Origin: Bacteroidales bacterium
GTDB taxonomy: Bacteria > Bacteroidota > Bacteroidia > Bacteroidales > F082
NCBI GenBank assembly: GCA_017428285.1
Contig: JAFRRE010000178.1
Coordinates: 1 to 64,000, forward strand
Direction of reading: 5' to 3'
DNA length: 64,000 nucleotides
The notes under the pieces are model-generated. The model was not told where the DNA came from and made no database searches. It saw only the letters and a program-made list of their open reading frames with translations. The stretch's first letter is position 1. Each line of letters begins with the position of its first letter. The position numbers and the translations under genes were made by a program. Shown piece by piece: positions 6,948-16,370 of this stretch.

Positions 6948-8102
6948 ATGATTTATAGGGATTTGACGGATTTTATGTTGGAAAACTACAAGTATTTTCC
7001 AGTAATCACCTTGACGGGGCCGAGGCAGTCGGGCAAGACCACGCTCATTCGTGAGGTGTTTAAGGATTTGCCTTATTATTCTATGGAAAATATTGATATA
7101 CAAAATTTTGCGAACAACGACCCTGTTGCTTTCCTGCATCGAGACAAGCGGGGAATGATTTTGGATGAGGTACAAAACACACCACATTTGTTATCGTATA
7201 TACAAGGTATCGTTGACGAGAATCCTGAAAAGAAATTCATTCTGTCGGGCAGCGCACAATTTAGTTTAATGCACAATGTAACACAATCATTGGCTGGAAG
7301 GACTGCAGTTTTGGAGTTATTGCCTTTCTCGCTCAAAGAATTAAGGGGAATCCTCCCAGAAATGAGTGTTGATAGTTTGATTTTTAATGGCTTCTATCCA
7401 GCCATCCATGCCGGAAAGAATGTTCCAAAGTTGTTTTATCCTGCCTATACGAAAAACTACTTGGAACGGGACGTAAGACAGTTGCTGCAAATCAAGGACA
7501 TACGGGCTTTTCAGGTGTTTTTGAGACTTTGTGCTGGCCGCATCGGCAGTCTGTTCAACAGTTCCGAATTGTCGAACGAGGTCGGTGTTTCGGTCAATAC
7601 TATCAAGGCTTGGTTGTCGCTGTTGCAGGCTTCATATATCGTGACACTGCTGCCCCCGTATTATGAAAACTCGCGCAAGAGACTGACCAAGACGCCGAAA
7701 CTCTACTTTTATGATACGGGATTGGCCGCTTATCTTCTGGACATCGAAAACGAGCAGCAGCTTTCGCACGACAAGATGCGAGGCCATCTGTTTGAAAACA
7801 TGGTGGTCATGGAGTTTATGAAAAACGCCTTCAACAAAGGTCGAAGCGGCAATCTCTCATTTTACCGCGACAGCAATGGTAACGAAATCGACTTGCTTGT
7901 TGCCAAAGGAGGGCGTTATACGGCTATCGAAATCAAGTCGGCCCAAACCTATAACAGCGAATTTGAGAAAGGTCTTAAATCTGCTTCACCTGAATTGGAA
8001 TCCAAAATAATCGAAAGGGCTATCGTTTATGCTGGTGATTACGAGAACACTGAAGGCAAGATAAAACTATTGAATTTCAAAAACTCACAAAGTCTAATGT
8101 AG
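6948..8102 (+). CDS. AAA-type ATPase with C-terminal DUF4143 domain
   Basis: A 384-aa protein of the ATP-binding/DUF4143 family. Walker A is GPRQSGKTTL (about residue 24); Walker B is RGMILDEVQ. FILSGSAQFSLM and SLAGRTAVLELLPFS are family hallmarks. The C-terminal half carries a winged-helix-like stretch (SSELSNEVGVSVNTIKAWL) and a PD-(D/E)XK-like nuclease fold region, EIDLLVAKGGRYTAIEIKSA. These genes are common and variable in Bacteroidota; their role is not settled. The gene is monocistronic, with its own promoter and a short gap before the convergent DUF3089 gene. Confidence 0.85.
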   Translation: MIYRDLTDFMLENYKYFPVITLTGPRQSGKTTLIREVFKDLPYYSMENIDIQNFANNDPVAFLHRDKRGMILDEVQNTPHLLSYIQGIVDENPEKKFILSGSAQFSLMHNVTQSLAGRTAVLELLPFSLKELRGILPEMSVDSLIFNGFYPAIHAGKNVPKLFYPAYTKNYLERDVRQLLQIKDIRAFQVFLRLCAGRIGSLFNSSELSNEVGVSVNTIKAWLSLLQASYIVTLLPPYYENSRKRLTKTPKLYFYDTGLAAYLLDIENEQQLSHDKMRGHLFENMVVMEFMKNAFNKGRSGNLSFYRDSNGNEIDLLVAKGGRYTAIEIKSAQTYNSEFEKGLKSASPELESKIIERAIVYAGDYENTEGKIKLLNFKNSQSLM

Positions 8103-8129
8103 TTTTTTAGCAGATATTGCCAAATTAAT

Positions 8130-9110
8130 CTAGTTTTTCATATTCAACCTGCACCGCATATTCTCCACCACATTTCCACCAAACAGCCACGAATCGGCGA
8201 AATGTAAGTTGCCCCTGGGGAACATCTGCTCATAGGCGGGGATGAAGACCATCTCGGGGTCGAGGTCGGGACAGACGGTGGTGTGTTTATAGAGATAAGT
8301 TCTCGTTGGGCAAGGCACAATCAGCACGCTGTCGCGAGCATCATTGTATTTGGCCATACCTAATTGGAATTCAGCGGGGATAGTGTCCGTCGCCATCGTC
8401 CAAGTCGTAGGATTGACGCCCACCACATCACCGCGAGAGACCATGCCGATGGCGGTCGTGTCGGTCACGGAGTTGAAGACAACCAATCCTTGCATGAGAC
8501 TGTCGGTAGCAGGCTTCAAGGCCTCAGGATACTCGGCCAGCTCTTCCGCAGTAACATGATAGCCAATGCAATAAGCGGCCACCATCAACTGGCGTTGTTC
8601 CTCGGTCATGCCGTGTTTCAATAATTCTATAAGCATCTGCGAGCCTTGGCTGTGGCCCATCAGGAAGAAGGGACGGCCGTGGTTGTAATGTGCCATATAA
8701 TATTGGAAGGCATCGTTGATATCCTTGGCGGCGATTTGGGCCAGCGAATCTACTATGGAATTAGGTTGGCTGTATGCCTCGAAAATCATCTGACGGTAGT
8801 ACGGCGCATAGAAATTGTACTCGCCGTAAAACATCTTGTTGAACCGCTGGTTGCCATTAGCCTCTTCGCGCACCTCGGGCAGGGTGATGTCGGCAAACCA
8901 CGAAGAATCGTTGTCGACAAAAGAAATGGTCGACACGGTCGGATAGACATAAAACACATCAGCGGCATGGCTCTCATCGCCACAGCTGTACCAATAAGTC
9001 GTATTAGCATAGTCAATGGTAGTTTCAACGGGTTGCAGTTGATGCTTGCAAGAAATGGTGGCAATTAGTATTAGTGTTGTCAAAAGGGCAAAAAATGTCT
9101 TGTTTTTCAT
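8130..9110 (-). CDS. DUF3089 alpha/beta-hydrolase-like lipoprotein
   Basis: A 326-aa protein with a lipoprotein signal peptide ending at LIATISC, so it should be anchored in the cell envelope. The DUF3089 pattern is clear: ADVFYVYPTVS near the N-terminus, APYYRQM, and the nucleophile elbow FFLMGHSQGSQM around residue 155, where Ser is the likely catalytic residue. GHSQGS indicates a serine hydrolase (esterase or lipase type). The substrate is unknown. It is convergent with the DUF4143 ATPase gene and has no operon partner. Confidence 0.85.
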   Translation of the reverse strand: MKNKTFFALLTTLILIATISCKHQLQPVETTIDYANTTYWYSCGDESHAADVFYVYPTVSTISFVDNDSSWFADITLPEVREEANGNQRFNKMFYGEYNFYAPYYRQMIFEAYSQPNSIVDSLAQIAAKDINDAFQYYMAHYNHGRPFFLMGHSQGSQMLIELLKHGMTEEQRQLMVAAYCIGYHVTAEELAEYPEALKPATDSLMQGLVVFNSVTDTTAIGMVSRGDVVGVNPTTWTMATDTIPAEFQLGMAKYNDARDSVLIVPCPTRTYLYKHTTVCPDLDPEMVFIPAYEQMFPRGNLHFADSWLFGGNVVENMRCRLNMKN

Positions 9111-9194
9111 AGATTGGATTCATTTTGAGCGGTCAAAGGTAGTAAAAATCAGAATTTTTGTTTCAGAATCAATTTATTTTCGCAAATTTGCAGC

Positions 9195-9350
9195 GGAATT
9201 AGCCTCTAGCTTATGGCCTCTGGCTTCTGGCAGCTTTATGATAGATGTAAGATTTACCTTTTCCAATCAAGCTGCCAGTTGCTAAAAGCCAGTGGCCAGC
9301 AGCTAACCAAATCTTTGAATCTTAAATCTTTAAATCTTAAATACACATTC
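9195..9350 (+). repeat. Repeat-rich leader of glyA
   Basis: Interspersed CTGGC/GCCAG palindromic words (9200-9306) are followed by the AT-rich leader AATCTTTGAATCTTAAATC (from about 9312) that ends just before the glyA ATG. A very similar leader precedes glyS (34445-34560) and shorter versions precede aspS and the DUF3098 gene. Confidence 0.6.
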
Positions 9351-10649
9351 ATGAAAAGAGACGAAAAAATCTTTGATCTGATTCGCCAAGAGAAAGAGCG
9401 TCAGATGCACGGAATCGAACTTATCGCTTCGGAAAACTTTGTCAGTGAGCAGGTTCTGGAAGCCATGGGTTCTGTCATGACCAACAAATACGCCGAGGGT
9501 TATCCCGGCAAGCGTTACTACGGCGGCTGCCAAATCGTCGACCAGAGCGAGCAAATCGCCATCGACCGCGCCTGCCAGCTGTTCAACGCCACCTTCGCCA
9601 ACGTGCAGCCCCACTCGGGCGCACAGGCCAATATGGCTGTGATGCAAGCTCTGCTTGAACCCGGCGACACTTTCATGGGTCTCGACCTCTCACACGGCGG
9701 TCACCTTTCACATGGCAGCCCAGTCAATGCTTCGGGTATGCTTTACAAGCCCGTCGCTTACCATGTGGCCAAGGAAACTGGTCGCGTGGACTACGATGAA
9801 ATGGAGAAGATTGCCCTTGAGTGCAAACCGAAACTCATCATCGCCGGTGCCTCTGCCTACAGCCGCGACTGGGACTACAAGCGTATGCGTGCCATCGCCG
9901 ACCAAGTGGGTGCTGTCCTCATGGCCGACGTCAGCCACCCCGCTGGCCTCATCGCCAAGGGTCTGCTGAACGACCCGTTGGAGTACTGCCACATCATCAC
10001 CACTACGACCCACAAGACCCTCCGTGGTCCCCGTGGCGGTATGATCCTCATCCGTCATGACTTCGAAGACCCGCGTGGCCGCAAGACCCCGAAGGGCGAA
10101 ACGAAGATGATGTCAGCTCTCATCAACAGTGCCGTGTTCCCGGGCATCCAAGGTGGTCCTCTGGAGCACGTCATCGCCTCCAAGGCCGTTGCTTTCGGCG
10201 AAGCCCTCAGCGACGAGTACATGGAGTACATCCAGCAGGTGAGAAAGAACGCCGCCTTCATGGCCAGAGCTTTCATGGATAAGGGCTACGATGTCATCAG
10301 CGGTGGCACCGACAACCACTCCATGCTCATCGACCTCCGCGGCAAGTTCCCGGAAATCACCGGTAAGATGGTGGAGAACACCCTCGTCCTTGCCGACATC
10401 ACCGTCAACAAGAACATGGTGCCCTTCGACACCCGTTCGCCTTTCCTGACCTCAGGTCTGCGTGTCGGCACGCCCGCCATCACCACCCGTGGTCTGAAAC
10501 AAGACAAGATGGCTGTCATTGTCGACATGATCGATGATGTCATCAGCGACATCAATCCTGAGACCAAGACCGCTTCGGAGGCCAAGATCAACGCCGTCCG
10601 CGCCGAGGTCAACAAGCTGATGAAGGACTATCCGCTCTTCGCTTGGTAA
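9351..10649 (+). CDS. glyA: Serine hydroxymethyltransferase
   Basis: A 432-aa PLP enzyme that interconverts serine and glycine and loads tetrahydrofolate with one-carbon units. [22 protein letters not shown] and the PLP-lysine motif [16 protein letters not shown] (Lys about residue 225) are diagnostic; [15 protein letters not shown] is the substrate region. The start at 9351 is chosen because [21 protein letters not shown] is the family N-terminus and the upstream codons lie in repeat DNA. It is single-copy here, ends at a strong terminator and shows biased, GC-rich codon use as expected for a highly expressed gene. Confidence 0.97.
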   Translation: MKRDEKIFDLIRQEKERQMHGIELIASENFVSEQVLEAMGSVMTNKYAEGYPGKRYYGGCQIVDQSEQIAIDRACQLFNATFANVQPHSGAQANMAVMQALLEPGDTFMGLDLSHGGHLSHGSPVNASGMLYKPVAYHVAKETGRVDYDEMEKIALECKPKLIIAGASAYSRDWDYKRMRAIADQVGAVLMADVSHPAGLIAKGLLNDPLEYCHIITTTTHKTLRGPRGGMILIRHDFEDPRGRKTPKGETKMMSALINSAVFPGIQGGPLEHVIASKAVAFGEALSDEYMEYIQQVRKNAAFMARAFMDKGYDVISGGTDNHSMLIDLRGKFPEITGKMVENTLVLADITVNKNMVPFDTRSPFLTSGLRVGTPAITTRGLKQDKMAVIVDMIDDVISDINPETKTASEAKINAVRAEVNKLMKDYPLFAW

Positions 10650-10673
10650 GCATTAGCAACACCTTAATTAATA

Positions 10674-10707
10674 AATGGTCGCCCCAATGTGGGTGACCAT
10701 TTTTTTT
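10674..10707 (+). terminator. Rho-independent terminator of glyA
   Basis: ATGGTCGCCC pairs with GGGTGACCAT around a short loop and is followed by eight T residues. It lies 25 bp after the glyA stop. Confidence 0.8.
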
Positions 10708-10751
10708 GACTTAAAATTTTAGAAAAAAGGCCTTAGTATTTTGAAAAAACG

Positions 10752-10759
10752 TATCTTTG
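10752..10759 (+). promoter_or_regulatory. -7 box of the DUF1846 gene
   Basis: TATCTTTG, an exact TAnnTTTG match, 50 bp upstream of the ATG at 10810. The -33 element is not clear. Confidence 0.55.
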
Positions 10760-10809
10760 CATCCCGTATTTTTAATTCCAAGCACTATATTTCGATAAAC
10801 TCAATAACC

Positions 10810-12285
10810 ATGAAAACCACTAAAAAATACGGGTTCGACAACGAAAAATACCTCAAAATCCAGTCAGAACACATCAAAGACCGCATTGCAAAATTCGGCG
10901 ACAAACTGTATCTCGAATTCGGCGGCAAACTCTTCGACGACTTCCATGCCAGCCGCGTGCTGCCTGGCTTCCAGCCTGATAGTAAACTGAAGATGCTGTC
11001 ACAGCTCATCGATGTGGCTGAAATCATCATTGTCATCAGTGCCGTCGACATTGAGAAGAACAAGGTGCGCGGCGACTTGGGCATCACCTACGATGTGGAT
11101 GTGTTGCGTCTACGTGAGGAATTCATGAACCGTGGTTTCATGGTGAGTTCGGTGGTGGTGACCCACTACAACGGTCAAGCCAGCACCGATGCCTATCGCC
11201 AGCGTTTGGAGCGCATGGGCATCAAGGTGTATTACCACCGCATCATTGAAGGCTATCCCAACAATGTCGCTCTCATCGACTCGGAAGAAGGCTTTGGCCG
11301 CAACGACTATGTGGAAACCACTCGTCCTTTGGTGGTCGTCACAGCCCCTGGTCCGGGAAGCGGCAAGATGGCCGTCTGCCTCAGCCAACTCTATCACGAG
11401 AACAAGCGCGGCGTCAAGGCGGGCTATGCCAAGTTTGAGACCTTCCCCGTATGGAATCTACCTCTGAAGCACCCCGTCAATGTGGCCTACGAAGCCGCCA
11501 CCGCCGACCTCAGCGATGTCAATATGATTGACCCATTCCACCTGGAAGCCTACGGCAAAACTGCTGTCAACTACAACCGCGATATTGAGATTTTCCCAGT
11601 GCTGAATGCTATCTTTGAGAGCATCTATGGTGAGAATCCCTACAAGTCGCCGACCGACATGGGCGTCAATATGGTAGGCTATTGCCTCAGCGATGATGAA
11701 GCCTGTTGCGAAGCCTCCAAGCAAGAAATCATCCGTCGTTACTATGCTGCACTTTGCAATTTGGCCAAAGGCAAAGGCACTGAAAACGAGGTCAATAAGA
11801 TTGCTTTGCTGATGAAACAAGCCAAAATCAGCACGGCTGACCGCAAAACCACCATCGCTGCCAAAGAGCGCAAAGAGCAGGAAGGCGCTGCCGCTGCCGC
11901 CATCGAATTGGAAGATGGCACCATTATCACAGCTCACACCAGCACCCTTCTCGGCCCCAGCGCGGCCTTGATTCTAAACGCCACCAAACATATTGCAGGC
12001 ATACCGCATGAGGTGAAGCTCATCCCGCAAGCCATGATTGAGCCCATTCAAAAGACAAAAGTCAGCTTCTTGCATGGCAAAAACCCACGCTTGCACACCG
12101 ATGAGGTCTTGGTTGCCCTCTCCATGCTCAGCCTTTGGGATGAAAACTGCAAAATGGCCTTGGAACATTTGCCGCAACTAAAAGGCTGTCAAGTGCATAG
12201 CACGGTAATGCTCAGCGAAGTGGATCAAAAAATCTTCAAGAAACTGGGCATTGATTTGACTTGCGACCCTGTGGCTAAGAAATAG
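10810..12285 (+). CDS. DUF1846 family protein
   Basis: A 491-aa cytoplasmic protein of the DUF1846 family, recognised from the N-terminus (KYGFDNEKYLKIQ, FGGKLFDDFHASRVLPGF), the P-loop-like VVTAPGPGSGKMAVCL at about 180, and the conserved C-terminal part. Structures of the family show a nucleotide-binding core, but no reaction is firmly assigned. The start is set at 10810, 50 bp after a good -7 box. It is convergent with the next lipoprotein gene, with stop codons only 2 bp apart. Confidence 0.88.
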   Translation: MKTTKKYGFDNEKYLKIQSEHIKDRIAKFGDKLYLEFGGKLFDDFHASRVLPGFQPDSKLKMLSQLIDVAEIIIVISAVDIEKNKVRGDLGITYDVDVLRLREEFMNRGFMVSSVVVTHYNGQASTDAYRQRLERMGIKVYYHRIIEGYPNNVALIDSEEGFGRNDYVETTRPLVVVTAPGPGSGKMAVCLSQLYHENKRGVKAGYAKFETFPVWNLPLKHPVNVAYEAATADLSDVNMIDPFHLEAYGKTAVNYNRDIEIFPVLNAIFESIYGENPYKSPTDMGVNMVGYCLSDDEACCEASKQEIIRRYYAALCNLAKGKGTENEVNKIALLMKQAKISTADRKTTIAAKERKEQEGAAAAAIELEDGTIITAHTSTLLGPSAALILNATKHIAGIPHEVKLIPQAMIEPIQKTKVSFLHGKNPRLHTDEVLVALSMLSLWDENCKMALEHLPQLKGCQVHSTVMLSEVDQKIFKKLGIDLTCDPVAKK

Positions 12286-12287
12286 TT

Positions 12288-12914
12288 TCAGAAATTTCGT
12301 ATTGCCCTCACATAAAACTCCAGCGTCTTCACTGAGTCGCTGATAATGAACTGTCCGTCCTGCATCCTTACGGCTGCCGCACCACGTGTGCCCGTCTCGG
12401 TGCTCGACCAATAGGTCTTGTCCTCCAAAGTGGGATAACCCATCGATGCCAAGGTGGCGTTCACCGCCTCTTGGTTTTGCAAAAGATAGCGTAACTCCGT
12501 CGTCGAGGGCACATACCACTGCTTATCGATAATCTTCCGATGGGGATAATTTACGAGATGCCAAGTGTTTTTGAGGTAACTCCATTGAATGGCTGGATAA
12601 TGACTCATATCGTAGACATCCATCAGGATGTTGGTGTTGTTCCAGCCTTCGTAGGGATTGGTGGCACCCGTCTCGCAGTTTAGATTTCCTGGCAGACACC
12701 ATGGCAAAAAGGTCTCATCAAGACTGACCATTAGGCCGTGATAGGCCGTATAAGTCCAAAACACAATCCCTTCCAAGGTGTCGTTATGATAATAATCACC
12801 TACCTCGTATGTGGGCTGATAAGGCACATGAGGCTCACCACCTTGTGGGGTTTCCTCTTTCCTGCATGACACAAAAAAGCAAAGCAAAGCAAGGAAATAG
12901 AGTCCTTTTTTCAT
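12288..12914 (-). CDS. Lipoprotein with DUF1566-like end
   Basis: A 208-aa lipoprotein (MKKGLYFLALLCFFVSC, lipobox Cys at 17). The mature part is aromatic-rich. The end (KTYWSSTETGTRGAAAVRMQDG and YVRAIRNF) resembles the DUF1566 or fibrobacter-type paralogous domains that occur in many exported Bacteroidota proteins. The function is unknown. The start is the ATG at 12914; an upstream TTG is less likely. The gene begins 5 bp after the pfkA stop, so it is probably the last gene of the FGE-pfkA transcript. Confidence 0.7.
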   Translation of the reverse strand: MKKGLYFLALLCFFVSCRKEETPQGGEPHVPYQPTYEVGDYYHNDTLEGIVFWTYTAYHGLMVSLDETFLPWCLPGNLNCETGATNPYEGWNNTNILMDVYDMSHYPAIQWSYLKNTWHLVNYPHRKIIDKQWYVPSTTELRYLLQNQEAVNATLASMGYPTLEDKTYWSSTETGTRGAAAVRMQDGQFIISDSVKTLEFYVRAIRNF

Positions 12915-12919
12915 GGTAT

Positions 12920-14014
12920 TCAAATACCCAAAGAGATGTTCAACCCTCTCGCCGTATTCACCAAGTCGCTGTCAATGGTGACAAGATTGGGCTTGGAAAT
13001 AGCTTCCTTGAGGGAGACAGCCACCAAATCGGGATGATGGTAGGCCACCATCTGGCCGAACTGACCGTTGAGGACCATCTCGAAAGCTTTCACACCAAAC
13101 TCAGCTGACAAAACACGGTCATAGGCAATCGGCACGCCACCGCGCTGCAAGTGACCCAATGTGGTCTCGCGCATGTCGTGGGTAAAGCCAGCCGCCTTCA
13201 TCTCTTCGATGAAACGGCGACCGATGCCGCCCAATTTCTTGTTTTCGTAGCCGACCTCTGTGCTGATCTCATACACCTGCTGGCCGTCCTTCGGGCGAGC
13301 GCCTTCGGAGGCCACCACCACGGCAAAGCCACGGTCATGGTTGAAACGGCGTTCCAAACGCTCCTTCACGATGTTAATGTCATAGGGGAACTCAGGCAAC
13401 AAGCACACCTCTGCTCCACCTGCGATAGCGGAATGCAAGGCAATCCAACCCGCATCGCGACCCATGACCTCAAGGACGAAGACGCGGTTGTGTGATGCAG
13501 CCGTAGTGACAAGTTTGTCAACAGCCTCAGTGGCAATCTGCACTGCGGTTTGGAAACCAAAAGTGCATTCCGTCGAGGAGAGGTCGTTGTCGATGGTCTT
13601 GGGCACGCCGATGATGTTCAAGCCCTTTTCGTAGAGCCTCTGCGAGATACGCTGCGAGCCATCTCCGCCGATGCTGATGACCGCATCAATGCCCATGTAT
13701 TGCAATTTACGGAGCATCTCATCACTACGGTCAACGGTAGTCCAAGTACCGTCTGAGTTCTTCACAGGCCAACTGAACGGGCCACCCTTGTTGGTGGTCT
13801 CGATGATGGTGCCGCCACGGAAGTGGATGCCGCGCACCGACTCGGGTGTCAGCCTGACGACCTCGGTGGGTTCCCAAAGGATGCCGTTGTAGGCTTGTAT
13901 GCTGCCGAGCACTTCCCAATCCTTTTCTTGGGAGGCCCTCTTGACGATGGCGCGAATCACGGCGTTCAAGCCTGGGCAGTCGCCGCCACCGGTTAAAACA
14001 AGTAATCTTTTCAT
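12920..14014 (-). CDS. pfkA: 6-phosphofructokinase
   Basis: A 364-aa PFK: phosphorylates fructose 6-phosphate at the committed step of glycolysis. The N-terminus reads LLVLTGGGDCPGLNAVIRA. Two positions set the phosphoryl donor: GGDGS has Gly where PPi enzymes have Asp, which favours ATP, but PKTIDND carries the Lys found in PPi-using and in actinobacterial-type enzymes. This mixture is typical of the clade called group III/mixed-substrate PFK, so ATP use is likely but not certain. MGRDAGWIALHSAIAGGA is the sugar-phosphate region. The ATG at 14014 lies 2 bp after the stop of the FGE-like gene. Confidence 0.92.
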   Translation of the reverse strand: MKRLLVLTGGGDCPGLNAVIRAIVKRASQEKDWEVLGSIQAYNGILWEPTEVVRLTPESVRGIHFRGGTIIETTNKGGPFSWPVKNSDGTWTTVDRSDEMLRKLQYMGIDAVISIGGDGSQRISQRLYEKGLNIIGVPKTIDNDLSSTECTFGFQTAVQIATEAVDKLVTTAASHNRVFVLEVMGRDAGWIALHSAIAGGAEVCLLPEFPYDINIVKERLERRFNHDRGFAVVVASEGARPKDGQQVYEISTEVGYENKKLGGIGRRFIEEMKAAGFTHDMRETTLGHLQRGGVPIAYDRVLSAEFGVKAFEMVLNGQFGQMVAYHHPDLVAVSLKEAISKPNLVTIDSDLVNTARGLNISLGI

Positions 14015-14016
14015 AT

Positions 14017-14838
14017 TCAATAATTTATTTCATCTTTTTCAAGAGCAAGACGGAAGCCACACCCATCGCCACTAAATTCGGGATTGTTGAAACTCCTGTT
14101 GGACACACGGCAATACCAGTCATTGCTGTTCCAGCATCCGCCACGAAGCACACGATAGGAGCCCTCCTCAACGCCTGTCGGGTCGATCTGGGAACTAACC
14201 GTATAACGGCCGTACCTGTCAGCACACCATTCCCAGACGTTGCCGCTCATATCGTACAGCCACAATTCGTTAGGCGACTTGCCTTTCACCGTATGAGTTT
14301 TGTTGCCGCTATTATCAAGAAACCACGCTATGCTGCTCATGAAGTTTTTGCCCGCATACTTGTAACCATGACCTTTTTTCCCGCCACGGGCTGCAAACTC
14401 CCATTCGGCCTCGGTAGGCAAACGGAATGAGTATCCCGTGATTTGGTTCAAAACGCGAATGAACTCCTGACAATCGTTCCAACTCACGCTCTCCACAGGA
14501 CGTTTGCCGCCTTTGAAACGGCTGGGGTTGTTGTTCATCAGAGCTTGCCACAAGGCTTGCGTCACCTCCGTTTCGCCCATGTAGAACGAGCTCACCTTCA
14601 CTTTGTGGACAGGACGTTCATCGCGGTAGGCATCGTCACCGTCGTTTCCCATTTGAAACGAACCACCATTAACATTTTTCATCGTGAAAGAAACCCCTTT
14701 GACCGTGAAAACCAAATCATTTCCGACGGTTTTGACCTGCCATTCATTTGGAGACTGTTCCACAAGTGTGTCGGCCTGTTGGGCAAAACATGCCATAGAC
14801 AGGCAAAACAACACTCCAATAAATAGCAAGTTTTTCAT
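14017..14838 (-). CDS. Formylglycine-generating-enzyme/SUMF1-like exported protein
   Basis: A 273-aa protein with signal peptide MKNLLFIGVLFCLSMACFA. The FGE-sulfatase domain fills the rest: GGSFQMGNDG, YMGETEVTQALWQALM, RPVESVSWNDCQEF, FRLPTEAEWEFAARGG, YDMSGNVWEWC and RVLRGGCWN...GFRL. True FGE oxidises a sulfatase Cys to formylglycine with two copper-binding cysteines. Many bacterial members with this domain, such as gliding and secretion proteins (GldK type), lack that chemistry, so the catalytic role is open. It is followed after 2 bp by pfkA, an odd pairing of an exported and a cytoplasmic protein. Confidence 0.85.
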   Translation of the reverse strand: MKNLLFIGVLFCLSMACFAQQADTLVEQSPNEWQVKTVGNDLVFTVKGVSFTMKNVNGGSFQMGNDGDDAYRDERPVHKVKVSSFYMGETEVTQALWQALMNNNPSRFKGGKRPVESVSWNDCQEFIRVLNQITGYSFRLPTEAEWEFAARGGKKGHGYKYAGKNFMSSIAWFLDNSGNKTHTVKGKSPNELWLYDMSGNVWEWCADRYGRYTVSSQIDPTGVEEGSYRVLRGGCWNSNDWYCRVSNRSFNNPEFSGDGCGFRLALEKDEINY

Positions 14839-14939
14839 AGTCAGTATATTACTATCGATCCTAGATTTGAAATACAATGTTTAAAAGTTCAAAAATAGAG
14901 AAAAAAGCAATACAATGAATGAAAACGATTGTTTTTTAA

Positions 14940-15112
14940 ACGGACATCGTTTTCAAAAAGGCCGAAGGGGCAATGCACCAATTGAATAGTGCAACCTGAG
15001 ATATATGAGTTGTTTCGAAACGGCCCGAAGGGCCAAAAGCCAACTGACCAGGGCAACGCCCTAGGCAAAAGAGATAATTTGTCAATGTCGCCCTGAAAGG
15101 GCAAAAGCAATA
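14940..15112. repeat. REP-type hairpin cluster downstream of the RAYT-like gene
   Basis: Short imperfect palindromes in series: GGCCGAAGGGGC, GGCCCGAAGGGCC, GGGCAACGCCC and GCCCTGAAAGGGC, spaced 30-50 bp apart. Together with the matching cluster at 15585-15680 they bracket the transposase-like gene, as REP hairpins do around RAYT genes. Confidence 0.65.
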
Positions 15113-15115
15113 TCA

Positions 15116-15571
15116 TCAGTCCGTGAACACATACCGCTCATCATATTCAATATTGTAAAGTTTCAAAAACTCCAAATATTCATCATGGAAATTCCGTTTT
15201 GCATGATGCTGTTTCTGATTCTTGACATATTCCAATGTCCTAGGCAATACGGACTCGCTGACCGAAAAAGCAGCATAGCCACCCTGCCAAGCAAAATGCT
15301 CATATACATCGTCTATTGTCTTGATCCATCGGCTGCTATTTCGTTTCACCTCTTCCACAAGATGTGCGATGGTTTCGGTTTTTGAAAGCACACAAAGCAA
15401 ATGCACATGGTCGGTGACACCACCCACGCGTAATACCTGACAACCCGTGGTGTTCACGAGTTGGCCCATATAACTATGGAGGCGTTCCAGATGTTCTTCT
15501 CGGATTTCTGGGCTTGTAGTCTTAATATGAAAAACGATATGCAGATAGACTTTACATAGGGATTGTGACAT
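15116..15571 (-). mobile_element. IS200-like / REP-associated tyrosine transposase
   Basis: A 151-aa Y1 transposase (HUH endonuclease) of the TnpA_IS200/RAYT type. The HUH motif is DHVHLL at about residues 54-59, and the catalytic Tyr lies in TLEYVKNQKQHH near residue 114. VYLHIVFHIKTT is the first strand and WQGGYAAFSVS the conserved segment before the Tyr helix. The enzyme nicks and joins single-stranded DNA at hairpins. There is no TnpB or other cargo, and the gene lies between two clusters of short palindromes, favouring a domesticated RAYT over an active IS200. The length is that of an intact family member. Confidence 0.88.
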
Positions 15572-15584
15572 GGCTTTGGTGGCT

Positions 15585-15680
15585 TTTGCCCTTTCAGGGC
15601 GTTATGGATTTCTTGGTTTTTATCGCCACGGGCGTTGCCCGAGGCTAATAGCTTGATGGCCTTTCAGGCCGTTTGTATTT
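15585..15680. repeat. REP-type hairpin cluster upstream of the RAYT-like gene
   Basis: Palindromes GCCCTTTCAGGGC, CGGGCGTTGCCCG and GGCCTTTCAGGCC. The first is the reverse form of GCCCTGAAAGGGC found on the other side of the gene, so the two clusters face each other. Confidence 0.65.
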
Positions 15681-15706
15681 TGATTCTGACAGATTGAAAA
15701 TCACCA

Positions 15707-16303
15707 TTACTGTCGTACATTTCCTTGTTGCATTAATGATTCGATTTTTACTTGTGCCTCACCAAAAATCTCTTCTATATCCTTACCATTATAATTATTG
15801 ATAATGAAAGTCCTAGTGTCAATTATGTCGTTTACACGATCTTCCAAATTCCAACCATTTATTGCTCCAACATGATCAAATTCAACAAACCATTCCAGCT
15901 TCGCATTATTAATGCAATAACCTATTTTAAATCCACTTTCCGTGACATATTTATTCTCAACATAATCAACTTTTGCCAATTCTAAATTCTTATCATCTTC
16001 CTCTTTAACAAGTAATAACTTTAGTGCGTCATTAATCTTTTCAAGATCCTCATAGGAAATCATAGTAACAAATGAAGATTGTATCGAAGCACGGGTATCT
16101 TTTGAAACGACTTTAAAAACATAATAATACTGGGTCTCATTATCTACATCAACTCTCCTTACAAAAGTGTTGATTTGAGAATAGTCTGTTTGAATATCTA
16201 TAGTTGAAATAGGATAATCGATAAAACTATACATCCCCTCAATGTTTTGTGCAAAACTAAAAAGACTCAACAGCAATACTACAGCTAACAATAGTTTTTT
16301 CAT
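15707..16303 (-). CDS. Exported protein of unknown function
   Basis: A 198-aa protein with a clear signal peptide (MKKLLLAVVLLLSLFSFA) and an AT-rich gene. The mature part alternates strands and charged helices (VVSKDTRASIQSSFVTMISYEDLEKINDALKLLL) and has no motif that I recognise. The start is the ATG at 16303; seven further in-frame codons upstream would spoil the signal peptide. It is probably periplasmic. It ends beside the REP cluster and follows aspS on the same strand after a hairpin at 16326-16354. Confidence 0.6.
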   Translation of the reverse strand: MKKLLLAVVLLLSLFSFAQNIEGMYSFIDYPISTIDIQTDYSQINTFVRRVDVDNETQYYYVFKVVSKDTRASIQSSFVTMISYEDLEKINDALKLLLVKEEDDKNLELAKVDYVENKYVTESGFKIGYCINNAKLEWFVEFDHVGAINGWNLEDRVNDIIDTRTFIINNYNGKDIEEIFGEAQVKIESLMQQGNVRQ

Positions 16304-16325
16304 TGGTTTATTCTTATTAAACAAT

Positions 16326-16354
16326 ATAGGGCTGCCATACTATGACAGCCCTAC
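16326..16354. repeat. Short palindrome of the GTAGGGCTG family
   Basis: TAGGGCTG (16327-16334) and CAGCCCTA (16346-16353) form an 8-bp stem. The arms match the outer arms of the element at 1720-1793. It lies 16 bp after the aspS stop and may end that transcript. Confidence 0.6.
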
Positions 16355-16370
16355 AATCAATTTCATTTCT

